A DNA stretch of 64,000 bases from Candidatus Gastranaerophilales bacterium (GTDB taxonomy: Bacteria > Cyanobacteriota > Vampirovibrionia > Gastranaerophilales > Gastranaerophilaceae). Of this stretch, positions 52,560 to 61,742 are shown in pieces. The stretch's first letter is position 1. Each line of letters starts with the position of its first letter. The stretch covers positions 62,001 through 126,000 of the forward strand of contig CALUQN010000001.1 in NCBI GenBank assembly GCA_944322945.1, given 5' to 3'. Under the pieces are notes generated by a model. The model was not told the DNA's origin. It saw nothing but the letters and a program-made list of their open reading frames with translations, and searched no databases. Made by a program: the position numbers and the translations under genes.

Positions 52560-52592
52560 AAACGGCTTATTTTTATACAAAATAAGCCGTTT
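52560..52592 (+). terminator. Terminator of the export-gate operon
   Basis: Perfect 14-bp arms AAACGGCTTATTTT and AAAATAAGCCGTTT enclose TATAC, 27 bases after fliR. The T tail is interrupted. Confidence 0.7.
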
Positions 52593-52638
52593 AAATTTTC
52601 CCTTTTTTAATGTTACTAAGTTTTAATTTATATAGATA

Positions 52639-53190
52639 TTAACTGTTAATATTCTTGTATTTGTAGCTAAGCATGCTGTAGCTGTCAGTATCGGAAGAAG
52701 AGGAGTCATCTCCGTAGAATGTAGACATATTGGTTGCCATCTGGTGATTGTATTTGTCAACCAGTTCCTGTTTTGATGCGTCTACCTGATATGCGGAAAT
52801 CTCTGCGTTTGTGACGTAACCGTCGTGGTTTGTGTCTATTGCGTCAAAGTTTTCCAGCACCATTGTAAGTGTGTCAGAAGACATTCCTGACATCATCAGC
52901 TGGGTCAGGTCTTGTCTTGACAATCCTTTTGATGACATCTGGTTTGTCAAATTGGTCATTTCTGTTGCACTGATAACACCGTCGTTATCTTTGTCTATAT
53001 TCTCAAAATTTGTCTCAAGATATGATGCAAAAGTTTGATTTAAGTACATATTGTTTTTGGAATCGCCTCTTGCTTCATTAATTCCTTCAAGTGTTACACC
53101 GTCAGGCGAAAGCTTGGAAAGATACGAAAATGTATTTGTTAAGCCCGAATAAAACCCTGCAAAGAGTGATGAGCCGTTGTAATTAGCCAT
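52639..53190 (-). CDS. EF-hand protein, no signal peptide
   Basis: The 183-residue product contains two canonical calcium-binding loops: DKDNDGVISATE (~65-76) and DTNHDGYVTNAE (~118-129), separated by helices with an SRQDLTQLMMSG segment. The N-terminus (ANYNGSSLFAGFYSGLTN) is Ser/Gly-rich and polar, and the C-terminus is Ser/Asp-rich. There is no classical signal peptide, which could mean cytoplasmic function or type III-style export; proximity to the export-gate operon is suggestive only. RBS AGGAGG is strong. Confidence 0.8.
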   Translation of the reverse strand: MANYNGSSLFAGFYSGLTNTFSYLSKLSPDGVTLEGINEARGDSKNNMYLNQTFASYLETNFENIDKDNDGVISATEMTNLTNQMSSKGLSRQDLTQLMMSGMSSDTLTMVLENFDAIDTNHDGYVTNAEISAYQVDASKQELVDKYNHQMATNMSTFYGDDSSSSDTDSYSMLSYKYKNINS

Positions 53191-53372
53191 TGTTAAACCT
53201 CCTGGTTTCTGCCTGTTTCTATCTTAATGATTTTTTTTCTAAAGTCAAACATTCAGATAGATGATTTTTCAAAATGTAAAAATATGTAACGAATACCGGC
53301 AAAAGTTTAAAGTTTTACTGAAAATATTCCGATTAAATAAATGTACATAAGTTAATAAGGAGTGTGTAAACG

Positions 53373-53582
53373 ATGGATGACAAAAAAATTATGGACATGG
53401 AAGATATGATGGTGGATTATGCTGAAATGACAAGCTTTGATTTTAATTCACTTGACTACAAGCAAATGCAGGAGCTGAACAGAATTACTGAAGGCGATTA
53501 TGCAAACCAGCCTTATGCTTTTAAATACGGCAATTTTGATTTGGTTGACCTGTTCCACTCTTTTATTTCACAAAAAGATTAG
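53373..53582 (+). CDS. Small acidic hypothetical protein
   Basis: This 69-residue product starts after AAGGAG and is acidic and Met/Asp-rich (DDKKIMDMEDMMVDYAEMTS at its start). It has no signal peptide or recognised domain. It is followed 29 bases later by another small gene and the two are probably cotranscribed. Confidence 0.55.
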   Translation: MDDKKIMDMEDMMVDYAEMTSFDFNSLDYKQMQELNRITEGDYANQPYAFKYGNFDLVDLFHSFISQKD

Positions 53583-53611
53583 CAGAATATTAAAAATTCA
53601 GGATGTGTGCA

Positions 53612-53899
53612 ATGAACGAAGAAAAGTATTTATACAACAAAAATTGTTTTCTTCCGTCGTGGGGAATAGACGATATCGAACCGAATTTCCCGGATGAAGA
53701 AGATGAAACACCGGTTGTTGAGTCCGCTCTGCCGGAACATGATTCAACGCCTGCCGTTTATATTCCGCATAGAAAAAGTCTTGCTACTTTGCTGGCGGAG
53801 CTGGAAGAGATTAAAAATACAATTGAAGATATTAAAGCTCGGCAATGGTATCTTGCAAAATTGATGAAATTTCACAAAGAGGGTTTTGCAAGAGAGTAA
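53612..53899 (+). CDS. Small hypothetical protein
   Basis: The ATG at 53612 has AGGAT 8 bases upstream; the ATG at 53603 would overlap that ribosome site. The 95-residue product has an acidic, Pro-rich middle (PNFPDEEDETPVVES) and a helical C-terminus (SLATLLAELEEIKNTIEDIK). No family is recognised. It is the second gene of the pair. Confidence 0.55.
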   Translation: MNEEKYLYNKNCFLPSWGIDDIEPNFPDEEDETPVVESALPEHDSTPAVYIPHRKSLATLLAELEEIKNTIEDIKARQWYLAKLMKFHKEGFARE

Positions 53900-53928
53900 G
53901 AACGGGCTACCAGATTTGGGGATTTGAC

Positions 53929-53967
53929 AAGCCGGTTTAAGTTAAAAAAACTTTTACCGGCTTTTTG
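53929..53967. terminator. Bidirectional terminator
   Basis: AAGCCGGT and ACCGGCTTTTT arms with partly paired AAGTT/AACTTTT interior lie between the convergent small-protein pair and the thioesterase gene. Confidence 0.75.
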
Positions 53968-53985
53968 TATAAAAAAAAACAATTT

Positions 53986-54729
53986 TCAACTTTCGGTCCA
54001 GTCTATCATTACATGACAGAGGTCTTTTCCTGTCTCAAAATTTTTTAATGTGTGAATTGTTCTTTCTTTGCCGTCAAATTCTGCCTGTGCAAGAATTTGG
54101 TGCCCGTAGCGGATTTCTTTTTTAAAGACGATATCAAGAGTTTTTATTTTATGTCCGCGTCTGAAATCAAAATCCAACGGTTCCAGCGCCCATACAATAT
54201 AATTCCCGTTATTGACATGTATATTAGCGTCAATATCTTCATAACGTATTTCAAAAATTTTTTCGGCATCAACTTTTTTTAGGATTGGTATTTTTGCAAA
54301 ATTCAAGTCGTCTTCCCGCTTTTCATGCGGAGGCAGATTCGGATTGGAAAGAACGCTTCCGGCTGACACAAGTGCTTTTGTATCTATATTCGCCAGCGCC
54401 CAGAGACTTGTGATACGTCCGAGGCATTTTGTTCCGTTATAAAGTTCAAAATCGCGGTATGTGAACAATTTTGCATATCCGCGCGGTTCTGTTTTTATGG
54501 TCAACATATCAGCTTCAACCGGATAAGCCGAAAATTCCATCCGGTACTTGAGCAAATACCACATCAAATTTTTTTCTTTGATATTTGAATAACCGAAGCC
54601 AAGTTTTTCAGCATTTTCATTTGCTGTATCTTGAAGAAAATTCAAAAGAACAGATGGCTTTAACGCAAGCCCGCAGTCCATTTCGGAATATTTTACCGGA
54701 AAATTTATCGTGTAACCGTTTTTTATCAT
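53986..54729 (-). CDS. Acyl-ACP thioesterase family protein
   Basis: It hydrolyses acyl-ACP to free fatty acid. The 247-residue product is a tandem hot-dog protein: the first domain has VKYSEMDCGLALKPSVLLNF and YRMEFSAYPVEADMLTIKT, and the second has the catalytic region RYEDIDANIHVNNGNYIVWA (Asp, Asn and His in DxNxHVNN), followed by FKKEIRYGHQILAQAE. The length and plan match the bacterial FatA/acyl-ACP thioesterases. No clear RBS precedes the ATG. Confidence 0.85.
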   Translation of the reverse strand: MIKNGYTINFPVKYSEMDCGLALKPSVLLNFLQDTANENAEKLGFGYSNIKEKNLMWYLLKYRMEFSAYPVEADMLTIKTEPRGYAKLFTYRDFELYNGTKCLGRITSLWALANIDTKALVSAGSVLSNPNLPPHEKREDDLNFAKIPILKKVDAEKIFEIRYEDIDANIHVNNGNYIVWALEPLDFDFRRGHKIKTLDIVFKKEIRYGHQILAQAEFDGKERTIHTLKNFETGKDLCHVMIDWTES

Positions 54730-54779
54730 AAATAAATTTTATCACATTTAACATCTTGACTGCAAATTATTTTTGAGTT

Positions 54780-55256
54780 ATGATAGAGCCCCACAGAAAA
54801 TTAATTATGTTAAATAAGACTAATATACAATTTACCCCACTTTATACTAAAAATTATCCACAAACATTTACCGCATACGAAAAAACTTTTGTAATGCTGA
54901 AGCCTGATTCATTCCAACGTAATGTCGACGGCATTATTATGGACAAAATCAATTCAACAGGACTGAAAGTTTTGAAGCAATGGGAGGGCATCGCGCCAAG
55001 ACAAAAACTGGAAGAAAACTACAGCCGCCATAAAGAAAAGCCATTTTTTACAACGTGGATAGATTTTCTTTCATCCGGTAAGATTAAAGCAATGATTATC
55101 GGCGGCGAGGATGCCATTTCCGCGGTAAGTGCACTGAAAAAATCCGTCAGAGAAGAGTTCGCTCCGGGACAAAAACGGTATAACCTTATGCACTCTTCTG
55201 ACGATACAAAAAGTGCTCAAAAAGAATGTAAAAACTTTTTTGATATTGATATTTAA
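54780..55256 (+). CDS. ndk: Divergent nucleoside diphosphate kinase-like protein
   Basis: The 158-residue product has an N-terminal ~35-residue extension and then NDK features: EKTFVMLKPDSFQRN (family KPD with catalytic Lys), ENYSRHKEKPFFTTWIDF (family Y..H..KPFF), SGKIKAMIIGGEDA, and RYNLMHSSDDTKSAQKE. The active-site His is retained in HSSDD (family HGSDS). The usual loop between the central and nucleotide-binding segments is about 10-15 residues short. It may be a reduced NDK or a paralogue with altered function. Confidence 0.65.
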   Translation: MIEPHRKLIMLNKTNIQFTPLYTKNYPQTFTAYEKTFVMLKPDSFQRNVDGIIMDKINSTGLKVLKQWEGIAPRQKLEENYSRHKEKPFFTTWIDFLSSGKIKAMIIGGEDAISAVSALKKSVREEFAPGQKRYNLMHSSDDTKSAQKECKNFFDIDI

Positions 55257-55292
55257 TGACATATTAAGAAAAATATGCTTTAATTAATTATT

Positions 55293-56069
55293 ATGAAGTG
55301 TCAAGTTTGCAAAAAAGAATGCGAAGAAATTTTTGAAGGGATAATTCTTGGCAAATACAAAGTAAAATATTATTTCTGTAAGAATTGTGAGCACCTGCAG
55401 ACAGAAAGCCCATATTGGCTGGATGAAGCCTACAAAGAACCCATTGCCGCGGAAGATACCGGAATTATTCAAAGAAATCTTAATAATAGAGTTATAACTG
55501 CATCAATTTTATCTTGTTTTTATGACTCTGATAGAAAATTTCTTGATTACGCAGGCGGCTGGGGTCTTTTTGTGAGGTTAATGCGTGATATCGGATTTGA
55601 CTTTGTGTGGGAGGATAAATTCTCACAAAATCTTTTTGCAAGATGTTTTGAATATACTTCGGGCAGCAAAATAGAGCTCATAACCGCTTTTGAAGTTCTG
55701 GAACATCTGGAAAAACCTAAGGAAGAACTCGAAAACATGTTTAAAATTTCGTCTGATATATTGTTTACCCAGGATATTCTGCCGCTGCCGATCAAAAGGA
55801 GCTGGTGGTATTACGCACCGCAAAGCGGTCAGCATATTAGTTTCTACACCAATAAGACCCTTGATTATATGGCAGAAGCTTTTGGCAAGAAACATTTTTC
55901 CTATAGGGAATACCATTTATTCACAGAAAAAGAGATTGAGCAGAATGCGTTTGAAGAAGTTGTCAAAAATTCAGCACATTTGTATCTCCAAAACGCCGTT
56001 GACTACAAAAGTAAAATCGCATCTGATATGGAGTATGTAATTAATTGTAAAAACAAAGTTAATTGTTGA
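55293..56069 (+). CDS. SAM-dependent methyltransferase with zinc-binding head
   Basis: The 258-residue product begins with a CxxC pair (CQVCKKEC) and a second CKNC (~34-37), probably binding zinc. A class I methyltransferase core follows: FLDYAGGWGLFVRLMRDIG near 85 (motif I variant), a LITAFEVLEHLEKPKEELE near 130 (motif IV region) and SGQHISFYTNKTLDYMAE near 185. This is the plan of the small-molecule or sugar methyltransferases with a Cys-rich start (Methyltransf_23-like). The target is unknown. Its last 11 bases overlap the truncated HepT on the other strand. Confidence 0.8.
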   Translation: MKCQVCKKECEEIFEGIILGKYKVKYYFCKNCEHLQTESPYWLDEAYKEPIAAEDTGIIQRNLNNRVITASILSCFYDSDRKFLDYAGGWGLFVRLMRDIGFDFVWEDKFSQNLFARCFEYTSGSKIELITAFEVLEHLEKPKEELENMFKISSDILFTQDILPLPIKRSWWYYAPQSGQHISFYTNKTLDYMAEAFGKKHFSYREYHLFTEKEIEQNAFEEVVKNSAHLYLQNAVDYKSKIASDMEYVINCKNKVNC

Positions 56070-56163
56070 AGGTATCGGAAGTTTTTTTAATAGTTTCTTT
56101 AAAAATTTTTTCAAGAGAATACAGGATATCTTCTAAAAAAATAAAGGATTTTTTTTTCTTCAT
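56059..56163 (-). pseudogene. Truncated HepT toxin (HEPN) fragment
   Basis: A 34-codon frame whose ATG overlaps the MntA stop (ATGA) reads MKKKKSFIFLEDILYSLEKI, then FKETIKKTSDTFNN. The LEDIL...I pattern matches the start of HepT toxins, whose usual length is ~110-140 residues. The R-x4-6-H active site that should follow is missing, so the toxin is presumably dead. Confidence 0.6.
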
Positions 56164-56468
56164 AAAACAATAGTTTCCTTTAAAATTTTGTTTTTTATAA
56201 ACTTTTTAAGACTGTTAAATGTGCCTAAATCAATTTTTTTGTTGAAAAGTGCCGCGAGATAATCTTGCAGGTCTATAAACTCAAACATGTCAACCGGCTG
56301 TTTAAAACTAACCAGTAAATCTATGTCGCTATTTGGTGTTTGTTGATTTTTGGCATAAGAGCCAAACAGAAAAAATTTATCAACAAAATATTTTTCTTCA
56401 AAATATCTTTTTTTTGATTGAAGAATCTCTCTTATCTCATCTATTGTATAGACTTTCTCATTGTTCAT
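56160..56468 (-). CDS. mntA: MntA-type nucleotidyltransferase antitoxin
   Basis: The 102-residue protein has the minimal nucleotidyltransferase motif FFLFGSYAKNQQTPNSDIDL (GSxAx8-10DxD), followed by LVSFKQPVDMFEFIDLQDYL and a C-terminal helix region. In MntA-HepT systems this protein AMPylates and neutralises the adjacent HEPN toxin. The downstream hepT is only a 34-codon stub here, so the pair is decayed. No clear RBS is seen. Confidence 0.85.
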   Translation of the reverse strand: MNNEKVYTIDEIREILQSKKRYFEEKYFVDKFFLFGSYAKNQQTPNSDIDLLVSFKQPVDMFEFIDLQDYLAALFNKKIDLGTFNSLKKFIKNKILKETIVL

Positions 56469-56508
56469 ATTTGTATTATAGTATATTTGATGTAATTAGC
56501 AAATTGGT

Positions 56509-56836
56509 AATTAAAGGAACTTATATAGCAAATTCCACTAATATTAGCTAAAATTGTCACCCTGAACTTGTTTGACTACTTTTTACAAAATCTATGATTT
56601 TGTAAAAAATGTCCAGTTTCCCGTAGGGCTTACAAACATGAAACATCTGCTTTCCGGTGGTAAGATCCCGAAATAAATTCGGGATGACATATTACTTTTT
56701 GTCACCCTGAACTTGTTTCAGGGTCTTGCCCGTGGTAAGATTCCGAAACACGTAGGTCAATCCGTCGTCTGGAATGACATTATGCTTATCGTTTAATAAT
56801 ATTTGGTGGAAACATATATATAAATCCCTAATTAAA
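56509..56836 (+). mobile_element. Long composite repeat element, copy A, with target duplication
   Basis: The 312-bp element (56517-56828) starts GGAACTTATATAGCAAATTCC and ends with ATATATATAAATCCC. It is flanked on both sides by the 8-bp direct repeat TAATTAAA (56509-56516, 56829-56836). The interior contains several hairpins, including ATCCCGAAAT with ATTCGGGAT and ACCCTGAAC with TTCAGGGT. It fills most of the 460-base gap before manC. An inverted relative lies at 63484-63808. Confidence 0.75.
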
Positions 56837-56864
56837 ACATCCAGATAAAGAATTCTTAAAAATT

Positions 56865-56893
56865 CTGACTTAATTTTAAGTTTATTATATAAT
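56865..56893 (+). promoter_or_regulatory. Promoter of manC
   Basis: CTGACT (56865-56870) and TATAAT (56888-56893) are 17 bases apart, 35 bases before the start codon. Confidence 0.5.
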
Positions 56894-56928
56894 ATATTTA
56901 ACGTTATGAGTAAGAATAAGGAGAAAGT

Positions 56929-58317
56929 ATGTACGGGATTATACTGGCTGGTGGATCAGGAAGCAGGCTGTGGCCGCTTTCAAGAGAACTTTATCCAAAA
57001 CAACTGCTTAATTTGAATTCAGACAAAAGCCTTTTACAGTCCACTTTTGAGCGTTTGGAATACTGCATGGATAAACACAACATCATAAGTATTACAAATA
57101 CAAAACATGTGTCTAATGTCCGTATGCAGCTGACAAATTTTCTTGATAATCCGGTGGTGCTTTCTGAACCTGTGTCTAAAAATACAGCGCCGGCGATTGC
57201 TTTAGCTGTAAAATATATTGCTCAAAAACACGGCGAAGATGAAATTATTATAGTTGTTCCGTCGGATCATCTTATTGAAAATAATTCCAAATTTTTTGAA
57301 ACCGTAAAAAAAGGTACAGAACTTGCCAAAGAAGGTTATATCGTGACGTTCGGTATTGAACCTTCATATCCCGAAACCGGTTACGGCTATATTAATGTTG
57401 CAGATTCGCTTGAAGTAGGATATCTTGTTAATAAATTTGTGGAAAAACCTGACTATGAAACCGCTAAAAAATATGTGGCCGACGGCTCGTATTACTGGAA
57501 CAGCGGAATTTTTATGTTCAAAGCTTCTGTTATGCTCGAGGAGATAAAAAAATTACAGCCGCAAATTGCTAAAATTGCAGAGGATTTTGATTTTACCGAT
57601 TCTGACAGTATTCCTTTCACGGAATTTGACAAGATGCCGAGTATTTCTATTGATTATGCAGTAATGGAAAAGTCTGATAAAATTGCACTTGTTAAACTGG
57701 AAAGTGACTGGAATGACTTAGGTTCCTGGCAGTCAATTTATGACATCAGCCCGAAAGACGACGACGGAAATGTTTTTATCGGGCATGTACTGGATAAAGG
57801 CTCTAAAAATTCCTTCGTCTATTCTTCCTCAAAACTTGTTGCGTCAATCGGGCTGGAGGATACTGTGATTGTTGAAACAGAAGACGCAATTCTCGCTTGC
57901 AGAAAAGATAAAACGCAAGATGTCAAACATATTTTTGAAACTTTGAAAAAACAAAACGATAATACTTTCCTTATTCATAAAACCGTTTACAGGCCTTGGG
58001 GATTTTATACGGTAATTGCGCAGGGGAAAGGTTTTCAAACTAAAATTATTCACGTTAACCCTGGTCAGAAACTCTCTGTTCAATCACATAATTTCCGCAG
58101 CGAGCACTGGGTTGTGCTGACAGGTATGGCAAAAGTTGTTCTTGAAGGCAATGACCTAATTTTGTCTCCCGGACACAGCGTTGATATTCCGGTGAAAGCA
58201 ATCCACTCGCTTCAAAATCCTTTTAAAGACGATTTGGAAATTATTGAAGTCCAAAAGGGCGACGTGCTTGACGAAGATGATATAATCAGATACGAAGATA
58301 TTTACGGACGCGTTTAG
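56929..58317 (+). CDS. manC: Mannose-1-phosphate guanylyltransferase/mannose-6-phosphate isomerase
   Basis: The bifunctional enzyme makes mannose-1-phosphate into GDP-mannose, feeding surface polysaccharide. The 462-residue product has an N-terminal nucleotidyltransferase domain with GGSGSRLWPLSRELYPKQLL (~8-27), VVPSDHLIE near 105 and FVEKPDYETA near 171. A C-terminal type II isomerase cupin follows (~345-460) with RPWGFYTVIAQGKGFQTK, LSVQSHNFRSEHWVVLTG and IPVKAIHSLQNPF, carrying the metal-binding His/Glu residues. RBS AAGGAGAAAG. Confidence 0.93.
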   Translation: MYGIILAGGSGSRLWPLSRELYPKQLLNLNSDKSLLQSTFERLEYCMDKHNIISITNTKHVSNVRMQLTNFLDNPVVLSEPVSKNTAPAIALAVKYIAQKHGEDEIIIVVPSDHLIENNSKFFETVKKGTELAKEGYIVTFGIEPSYPETGYGYINVADSLEVGYLVNKFVEKPDYETAKKYVADGSYYWNSGIFMFKASVMLEEIKKLQPQIAKIAEDFDFTDSDSIPFTEFDKMPSISIDYAVMEKSDKIALVKLESDWNDLGSWQSIYDISPKDDDGNVFIGHVLDKGSKNSFVYSSSKLVASIGLEDTVIVETEDAILACRKDKTQDVKHIFETLKKQNDNTFLIHKTVYRPWGFYTVIAQGKGFQTKIIHVNPGQKLSVQSHNFRSEHWVVLTGMAKVVLEGNDLILSPGHSVDIPVKAIHSLQNPFKDDLEIIEVQKGDVLDEDDIIRYEDIYGRV

Positions 58318-58348
58318 GCAGAGAATTTATCTTTATAATAATATGCGG

Positions 58349-58380
58349 TAAAAAGTCCGGTAGTACTACCGGACTTTTTA
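58349..58380. terminator. Bidirectional terminator between manC and enolase
   Basis: A perfect 32-bp palindrome, with arms TAAAAAGTCCGGTAGT and its complement, lies between the convergent genes. The T/A ends serve both strands. Confidence 0.9.
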
Positions 58381-58399
58381 CTGATAACACTTATTTATA

Positions 58400-59743
<1,344 letters not shown>

Positions 59744-59788
59744 TTACCTATGTGAATTTTGCCATAAAATTTTAATCTTGGCAAGTAA

Positions 59789-61156
59789 TTAACTATGTAA
59801 TTTAGCTTTTACTTTGTATATAATCCGCTTTATGCTTCCGAAATAACCTAAGAAAAGAATGGATGATGCGCTAACCCAGGCTATAGGTCCGGAATAGAAC
59901 ATTCCGATATAACCGAACTTTACTGCTAAATATACAGCGGCAAATGAACGCACCAAAAGTTCTGCAACACATGCAAGCAGCGGGAATAAGGTTTCCCCCA
60001 TACCTTGAAGAGCATTTCTGTATATAAAAATTTGCCCGAGGAAAAAATAGAATATTGTACTAATTAAAAGGTAACTATGCGCAATATCAATGATTTCTTT
60101 AGTAGCGGTTCCGATGAATGCCGCAATAATATTTGTACCCCAAAAGCGCATTACAAAAGCCATAAATATGCTTAATAACACGTTTATGGTGGAAGTTTTA
60201 ATAACGCCGAGCCTTATTCGTTTAAATTTTCTTGCACCGAAATTTTGTGCAACGTAAGCAGCAAGCGCAACACCAAACGACATCATCGGCATTGTTGCGA
60301 TTTGTTCAATTCGTAAAGCCGCAGTGACTGCTGCGATTACGTTGGAGCCGAATGTGTTACATACGCTCTGGATGATTATTATTCCAATACCGATTATTGA
60401 AAATTGAACCGCCATTGGAAAGCCTATACGCAAATGTTCGTACGCGGAATCGTAAAAATTTTTGTCGAATTTTATCTGCCAGTCTTGTTTTTTCAAGTGT
60501 AAAATAGGAAGTCTTTTCTTTATAAAATAAATACACAGCAAAACTGAAACAGCCTGCGACAATACTACTGCCACAGCTGACCCCGGAACGCCCCAGTGAA
60601 ATACCTGAATAAAAACAAGAGCAAACGCTATATTAACAATTGAAGCAACAATCAGTATGTACAAAGGAGTTTTACTGTCGCCGAGCGCCCTGATAATACT
60701 TGCAAGCAGATTATACAGTGTTGCCGTAATCAATCCTATAATAATGATTTCAATATACCAGTAAGCATTGTTGTAAATATTATCCGGCACATTGAGCCAG
60801 TGTAGAATCGGATTCATCAAAAGCGAGCAAAACAACGTGCAAATAACAGTAACAACTGTGCTTAAAATAGTTGAAACGACCGCAGAATTTCTGACGCCAT
60901 CATAATCTTTAGCCCCGAAGCGCTGCCCTGTCACAACTGCAAAACCATTGGTAAACCCAACGATAATAAAAGTTATGAGAAAAAATAAAGGTGCAACCGC
61001 ACCAACAGCAGCAAAAGGTTCAACACCCAGCAGTCTGCCTACAATAACCAGGTCAGCAATATTGTATAATTGCTGAAAAATATTTCCGATTAACAGCGGA
61101 ACTGAAAAAATCAGAATATGTCTGAGCGGGCTCCCTTTCGTCATGTCAGTAATCAT
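59789..61156 (-). CDS. MATE-family efflux transporter
   Basis: The product has twelve membrane helices in two bundles and exports drugs or metabolites using an ion gradient. It opens with MTKGSPLRHILIFSVPLLIG and NIFQQLYNIADLVIVGRLLG, the standard MATE start, with TGQRFGAKDYDGVRNSAVVS near 75. The second half repeats MPMMSFGVALAAYVAQNFGA near 285. No RBS is visible. TATAAT just upstream of 61156 makes this ATG or the one at 61144 more likely than an earlier start at 61183. Confidence 0.88.
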   Translation of the reverse strand: MITDMTKGSPLRHILIFSVPLLIGNIFQQLYNIADLVIVGRLLGVEPFAAVGAVAPLFFLITFIIVGFTNGFAVVTGQRFGAKDYDGVRNSAVVSTILSTVVTVICTLFCSLLMNPILHWLNVPDNIYNNAYWYIEIIIIGLITATLYNLLASIIRALGDSKTPLYILIVASIVNIAFALVFIQVFHWGVPGSAVAVVLSQAVSVLLCIYFIKKRLPILHLKKQDWQIKFDKNFYDSAYEHLRIGFPMAVQFSIIGIGIIIIQSVCNTFGSNVIAAVTAALRIEQIATMPMMSFGVALAAYVAQNFGARKFKRIRLGVIKTSTINVLLSIFMAFVMRFWGTNIIAAFIGTATKEIIDIAHSYLLISTIFYFFLGQIFIYRNALQGMGETLFPLLACVAELLVRSFAAVYLAVKFGYIGMFYSGPIAWVSASSILFLGYFGSIKRIIYKVKAKLHS

Positions 61157-61185
61157 AACAAAATTATACAGTAAAAATAGCATGA

Positions 61186-61354
61186 TTATAAAAAGTGACT
61201 TATATATGCAAATTCCATAACTTCTTTAAAAACTCGTCATTCTGAGTGTGTCAGCCGGAAGAAGCTTTTTTATTTAGATACTTCGCTAACGCTCAGTATG
61301 ACAAAGTTTTAAATTTTTTAGCGGAATTTGCTATATAAGTCCTTATAAAAAGTG
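61186..61354. mobile_element. MITE-like element, copy 3, with 12-bp direct repeats
   Basis: The element (61198-61342) begins ACTTATATATGCAAATTCC and ends GGAATTTGCTATATAAGTCC, nearly perfect inverted ends. It is flanked by the 12-bp direct repeat TTATAAAAAGTG (61186-61197, 61343-61354). The interior core (CTCGTCATTCTGAG, CTTCGCTAACGCTCAGTATGAC) matches copies 1 and 2. Confidence 0.78.
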
Positions 61355-61394
61355 CTTGAAATTTAAAAACTTTTATGTAAAAATAAAATCTGTC

Positions 61395-61623
61395 AATTGA
61401 ATAAGTTTGAAGATAAATGGCAAGGTAGCTCCCGTGAGCGAAGCGAACAAAATTCAAAATTTGTGAGAGCTAGCTCGAAGCAACTGAGCCGATGACAATC
61501 GAATAAGTTTAAAATTAAATGGCAAGGTAGCTCCCGTGAGCGAAGCGAACAAAATATCAAAATTTGTGAGAGCTAGCTCGAAGCAACTGAGCCGATGACA
61601 ATCGAATAAGTTTAAAATTAAAT
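61395..61623 (+). repeat. Tandem repeat carrying the 5' end of tRNA-Met
   Basis: Two ~102-bp units precede the tRNA. In each, GAATAAGTTT and AAAT lead into GGCAAGGTAGCTC, identical to the first 13 bases of the tRNA (copies at 61419 and 61521; the real tRNA starts at 61624, same spacing). Each then continues CCGTGAGCGAAGCGAAC and GTGAGAGCTAGCTC instead of the tRNA body. Confidence 0.8.
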
Positions 61624-61697
61624 GGCAAGGTAGCTCAGTTGGTGAGAGCGCACGGCTCATACCCGTGAGGTCGAGAGTTCGAATCTCTCCCTTGCTA
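61624..61697 (+). tRNA. tRNA-Met(CAT), elongator type
   Basis: A 74-nt cloverleaf: acceptor GGCAAGG with CCTTGCT (first pair G-T), D-arm GCTC/GAGC, anticodon stem CACGG/CCGTG around CTCATAC, T-arm GAGAG/CTCTC with TTCGAAT, and A as discriminator. CCA is not encoded. The normally paired first acceptor position makes it an elongator rather than an initiator. Confidence 0.88.
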
Positions 61698-61742
61698 ATA
61701 AAAAAGAGATAGATTATTCTATCTCTTTTTTATTAGCAAGGG
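61689..61742 (+). terminator. tRNA-Met terminator, extended palindrome
   Basis: A perfect 24-bp inverted repeat, starting CCCTTGCTAAT within the tRNA acceptor and ending ATTAGCAAGGG, encloses ATTATT. The arm with CTATCTCTTTTTT acts as the U tract. Confidence 0.75.

Noticed and set aside
61419-61623. Additional functional tRNA genes upstream of tRNA-Met
   Set aside because: Only the first 13 bases match. No anticodon arm or T-arm follows in the repeat, so no cloverleaf forms.
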